Shown piece after piece: positions 61,527 to 64,000 of a stretch of DNA of 64,000 nt (position 1 is its first letter; the number at the start of each line of letters is the position of its first letter). Below the pieces are notes generated by a model. That model was not told the origin of the DNA, searched no databases, and worked only from the letters and a program-made list of their open reading frames with translations. Source of the stretch: Methanoculleus taiwanensis (GTDB taxonomy: Archaea; Halobacteriota; Methanomicrobia; Methanomicrobiales; Methanoculleaceae); the NCBI RefSeq assembly GCF_004102725.1, contig NZ_LHQS01000002.1:1045984-1109983 (forward strand), given 5' to 3'. The translations under genes were made by a program, and so were the position numbers.

Positions 61527-62087
61527 TTATTCCGGATTATTTACGACTTTGTTATGGAAAGACCCATACAGAGTTTTAAGTTGATAAATAAACCAGCACT
61601 CTTTAAGATATGCCACTTCAATTTTTGTAGTTAAGGCAGTAGTTCCATCGGATATACTATTGCAGACCCCTACTAACTCTGAATAAACTTTTTCTTGATC
61701 AGTTGAAAAAAGAAAAAGCCAACGTTCTGAGAAAATTTCATCTAGATTTGCCAAATCATGCCTGAGAATTTCGAAATTTAAGTAGATATCAATATTTTCT
61801 CCATTGCTAAAATCAATAGACATAAGGATATTCGATAATTCTTTAATTTTTATAGGAATATTGAATCTTTTATAAAAGGACTGTATCTCAGAAGGCTCCT
61901 TGTTGGCATAAGCATTGGATTCAAGTTCATTCGCGACGAATGACAGCATTGTCAATTGTTGATAGAATAAGCGTATTTTCTTTGTATTTTCTCGATTTTG
62001 TGTATATATCATCGCCGCTTGAGTCAATATGAAACCTAATAATACGCCACCTAGCGTAAAAACGCCGGTTAACACTATGCTATCCAT
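61527..62087 (-). CDS. AT-rich single-helix membrane protein (cargo gene)
   Basis: A 186-residue protein: an N-terminal membrane helix (VFTLGGVLLGFILTQAAMIY, residues 8-27), then a helical cytoplasmic body with YQQLTMLSFVANELE and many Asn, Lys and Ile codons. The low GC sets it apart from the flanking structural genes. The layout is like DUF-type proteins often found among defence genes in mobile elements; function is not known. It interrupts the array between the RHH and small membrane protein genes. Confidence 0.6.
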   Translation of the reverse strand: MDSIVLTGVFTLGGVLLGFILTQAAMIYTQNRENTKKIRLFYQQLTMLSFVANELESNAYANKEPSEIQSFYKRFNIPIKIKELSNILMSIDFSNGENIDIYLNFEILRHDLANLDEIFSERWLFLFSTDQEKVYSELVGVCNSISDGTTALTTKIEVAYLKECWFIYQLKTLYGSFHNKVVNNPE

Positions 62088-62185
62088 TGCACAACGGATC
62101 TCTACCTCAAACGTTTTTAGCTTATCGTGCTTGGCTTATTAGGGAATTAGATGTTAAATGAGGAATTTAAGGCAATATGAGCCCT

Positions 62186-62374
62186 TCATTGTGTTTTTCT
62201 AGTATTATCCGCATTTCCCGACCGATATTTTTGAATAAGAAGGTCTATCGTGGCACTATATGAAAGCCGTTCACCTTCAGGTTCAAGCTCTTCACGCACC
62301 GTATCCAACCGTCGCAATACCCGATTTGCGATAGCAATGCGCCACCAGCCCTTTACACTTCTCGTCTTCACCAC
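62186..62374 (-). CDS. Small ribbon-helix-helix protein candidate
   Basis: A 62-residue basic protein. RIAIANRVLRRLDTVREELEPEGERLSYSATIDLLIQKY has the strand-helix-helix layout of RHH repressors, with the second helix opened by SYSATI. The start is one of two tandem GTG codons (62374 or 62371). A DNA-binding role in provirus control is likely. Confidence 0.55.
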   Translation of the reverse strand: MVKTRSVKGWWRIAIANRVLRRLDTVREELEPEGERLSYSATIDLLIQKYRSGNADNTRKTQ

Positions 62375-62393
62375 CTCTCACAATACCTCTGCC

Positions 62394-62747
62394 TCACTTC
62401 CTCTTCTCGCCGAAGACATACCGCCGCCCGTCCTTATCGAATACCCATACCTCGCCGTCCTTCGGTATCCGCTTGATGTTGAAAGGAGCACCCTTCACCC
62501 GTTTCCGAGCCGCCGAAGCCGTGAGAAACCGGCGGGAAGTGATATTCTTCACCTGTATCCGTTTCATCTTCCCGTCCTTCCGAGCCGTGAGATCCGCAAA
62601 CCCCCGCCCGCTATCGGATTGCGTGACCGTATACCCCTGCCGTTTCAGCGCATCCCGCACCGCTTTTTCCCCGCTGTCGCCTCTTGTTTTGTTTCTCCCG
62701 TAATTCTTCCGCCCGCGTTCCGTCCGTTGTGCCTTTGTCGCCGCCAT
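62394..62747 (-). CDS. Hjc-like PD-(D/E)xK nuclease
   Basis: A 117-residue protein. SGEKAVRDALKRQGYTV contains Glu27 of the Holliday-junction-resolvase-like fold, GRGFADLTA contains Asp52, and RIQVKN the Q65-x-K67 catalytic element. The N-terminus is basic. It probably cuts branched or viral DNA ahead of packaging. It ends 14 bases before the ATPase start on the same strand. Confidence 0.8.
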   Translation of the reverse strand: MAATKAQRTERGRKNYGRNKTRGDSGEKAVRDALKRQGYTVTQSDSGRGFADLTARKDGKMKRIQVKNITSRRFLTASAARKRVKGAPFNIKRIPKDGEVWVFDKDGRRYVFGEKRK

Positions 62748-62761
62748 TGCTCACCCCCGGC

Positions 62762-63445
62762 CTAGCCGTAATGCTTCGTCGCCCGCTTGACCTCTCCCGC
62801 CGGGATGATCCGGTACTCGCTCGTCTTGTGGTCGTACTCTAGTACGTCGTGCATCCTCAATTCCCGGTTAATCTTGTCGAAGTCCGGAATGAGCGCCGAT
62901 ACGTACCGGATATCCTGAGGAATGGTAAACTTGAGAAGGTAGGTCATGTAGCATTGCGACCAGAGAAGCTTCGGGAAGTCCTGTATCCGCTGCGTGATAA
63001 ACCAGAGTGAAAGCCCCCGACCCCGCCCTTCTCTAGCCACAAGCTCTAATATCGGTGACGGTGCATAGGGGTTCTTGTTGTAATTGTGCGCCTCTTCAAC
63101 GACGATCACCCCTTTCCGCCCCAATGTATAGAAAGTGTCTATTAGTTTTGAATATTCCGCTATCAAATCCGTTGTTTTTGTGCGTAATGTCGGAATTGAC
63201 AGGATATAGGGGTATTTCACTAATTTTGTATAATCATACTCGGCATACGGTTTGATCTGCAACCGTTTAACGCCCTTGAGCCCGACGAGCCCGATATGGT
63301 TCTGCGTTTTCGTATCCAGAATGATAAATGGTATCTCATTCCGGTATAACTCCTCAACCAGAGAGCCCACAAAGTACGACTTCCCGCCGCCGGTCGGAGC
63401 CGCTATGAGCCGGTGAATGTTCTCGGATACGTCAATGGTGCTCAC
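62762..63445 (-). CDS. Packaging ATPase (A32/HerA-FtsK type)
   Basis: A 227-residue P-loop ATPase. The Walker A loop APTGGGKSYFVG is at residues 16-27; Walker B GVIVVEEAHNY is near 107-117 with the catalytic Glu-Glu; the sensor is FITQR (about 145). The small size and features match the genome-packaging ATPases of the PRD1/STIV lineage (STIV B204 type). It is the second hallmark of the element besides the capsid protein. Confidence 0.88.
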   Translation of the reverse strand: MSTIDVSENIHRLIAAPTGGGKSYFVGSLVEELYRNEIPFIILDTKTQNHIGLVGLKGVKRLQIKPYAEYDYTKLVKYPYILSIPTLRTKTTDLIAEYSKLIDTFYTLGRKGVIVVEEAHNYNKNPYAPSPILELVAREGRGRGLSLWFITQRIQDFPKLLWSQCYMTYLLKFTIPQDIRYVSALIPDFDKINRELRMHDVLEYDHKTSEYRIIPAGEVKRATKHYG

Positions 63446-63454
63446 GGTAGCCCC

Positions 63455-64000
63455 TCATAGCGAGGATACACCCTTCACGGTCGGAGTGCTCGTAAGCCGC
63501 TTCATCCAGGCCGGGAGCTCACCACTTCCCGCAGACTCAAACCCCTCTTTCGGAGCATCGACAGAGAGAGCCGGTATGTAATCCTCTCTCTTCTCCCCCC
63601 GCTTTCCGGAGCCCTCCTTAACCCGATACTCCGAGCCGGTGACAGGGTTTTTAATTCTCTTCTCCTCTTTCTCCCCGTCCTCTTCTCCATACTCCGCCTC
63701 TTCCTGTCTCCTCCGGTGCAGCTCAAGCAGAGCCGGAGTAAAGGCCAGCGCCAGCCCGCCGACCCCAACCGCCAGAGCGATACGTGGATCATCCGGTACG
63801 TTCCCGTCCGGGAAGTAATGCCAGAGCGCCGTATTCAGGAAGGGTTTTGAGAAGTGCTCGTATACAGAGGTATTCGGAGGAGGAAGCGCCGTCTTCCGGC
63901 AGTAATCCGCGCCCGTCGATACCGCCATGTCGAGGATCGCCAGGACTGGATGATCGCCCTTCTGCTCAGGTTCACCGCCCCGATCCGAGCCTTCCCCGTC
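63455..64000 (-). CDS. Membrane protein with charged tail (partial)
   Basis: The frame is open from the right edge, so the start may be outside; an internal ATG lies at 63928. After a Gly/Glu-rich N-terminal part comes one hydrophobic helix (IALAVGVGGLALAFTPALLEL), then a strongly charged segment (RRRQEEAEYGEEDGEKEEKR) and a soluble tail. It ends 9 bases before the ATPase start. Its place before the ATPase may mean it anchors the packaging motor to the virion membrane. Confidence 0.6.
   Translation of the reverse strand, partial: DGEGSDRGGEPEQKGDHPVLAILDMAVSTGADYCRKTALPPPNTSVYEHFSKPFLNTALWHYFPDGNVPDDPRIALAVGVGGLALAFTPALLELHRRRQEEAEYGEEDGEKEEKRIKNPVTGSEYRVKEGSGKRGEKREDYIPALSVDAPKEGFESAGSGELPAWMKRLTSTPTVKGVSSL

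Larger units (their letters stand above)
53916..64000. mobile_element. Integrated tailless (double-jelly-roll capsid) provirus, left part
   Basis: The element starts at a tRNA-Ala 3'-half and extends past the right edge. It has an SSV-type integrase next to the site and a head-to-tail leftward gene array: capsid protein, packaging ATPase, nuclease, RHH protein, small membrane proteins, and structural-type proteins. This set is the core of PRD1/STIV-lineage viruses with an internal membrane, of which Methanococcus (MVV) and Thermococcus (TKV4) proviruses are known relatives. No tail, portal or large terminase gene is present. At least 10 kb is visible. Confidence 0.85.

Overview
The window is a high-GC archaeal chromosome segment, most probably from a Methanoculleus-like methanogen (Methanomicrobiales). 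The best clue is the gene at 41294-42286. Its 330-residue product reads like Adf, the F420-dependent secondary alcohol dehydrogenase known from Methanoculleus. Supporting signs are GGTGA/GGAGG ribosome sites, archaeal TATA boxes, an archaeal UMP kinase, four iron-sulfur flavoproteins, a DUF1894-like protein and many methanogen-type PAS sensor kinases.

Region by region: 1-10.4 kb holds kinase-less PAS sensors, MsrB, an iron-sulfur flavoprotein, a giant HEAT-repeat protein, and a GalT-like protein convergent with a GT4 glycosyltransferase. 10.8-16.8 kb holds an overlapping Mut7-C/AmrS pair, pyrH, tRNA-Pro(TGG), endonuclease III and a DUF47-PiT phosphate pair. 17-25.8 kb holds a frameshifted gene, several flavoproteins, a microbial rhodopsin, and a fused PAPS-reductase-like/SufS-like protein convergent with fdhD. 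26-31.4 kb holds a transglutaminase-like lipoprotein, a 7TM sensor kinase and an AlkD-like protein. 31.4-36.4 kb holds acetyltransferases and an HxlR regulator divergent from a flavin reductase-nitroreductase-flavoprotein operon. 36.4-53.4 kb holds decayed and intact sensor kinases, a cupin-adf pair with a repeat-rich upstream region, a five-PAS HTH regulator, an ATP10-like protein, an NCS2 permease with an extra domain, and Ogt.

53.9 kb to the right edge is one end of an integrated virus. It begins at a 3' half of tRNA-Ala(GGC), cut at the anticodon loop, next to an SSV-type integrase. The remaining element genes all read leftwards: a likely double-jelly-roll major capsid protein, an A32/HerA-like packaging ATPase, an Hjc-like nuclease, a 603-residue protein with an LPKV repeat, several tiny membrane proteins, a pair of paralogous beta-rich proteins that may be vertex or spike proteins, and two AT-rich cargo genes. 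The right end and the intact tRNA lie beyond the window.

The two items most likely to be new biology are the tailless, internal-membrane-type provirus (PRD1/STIV lineage) in a Methanomicrobiales host and the type-1 rhodopsin in a strictly anaerobic methanogen. The rhodopsin keeps the retinal lysine but has Tyr in place of the proton-acceptor Asp. All functional calls come from reading motifs; no database search was possible.
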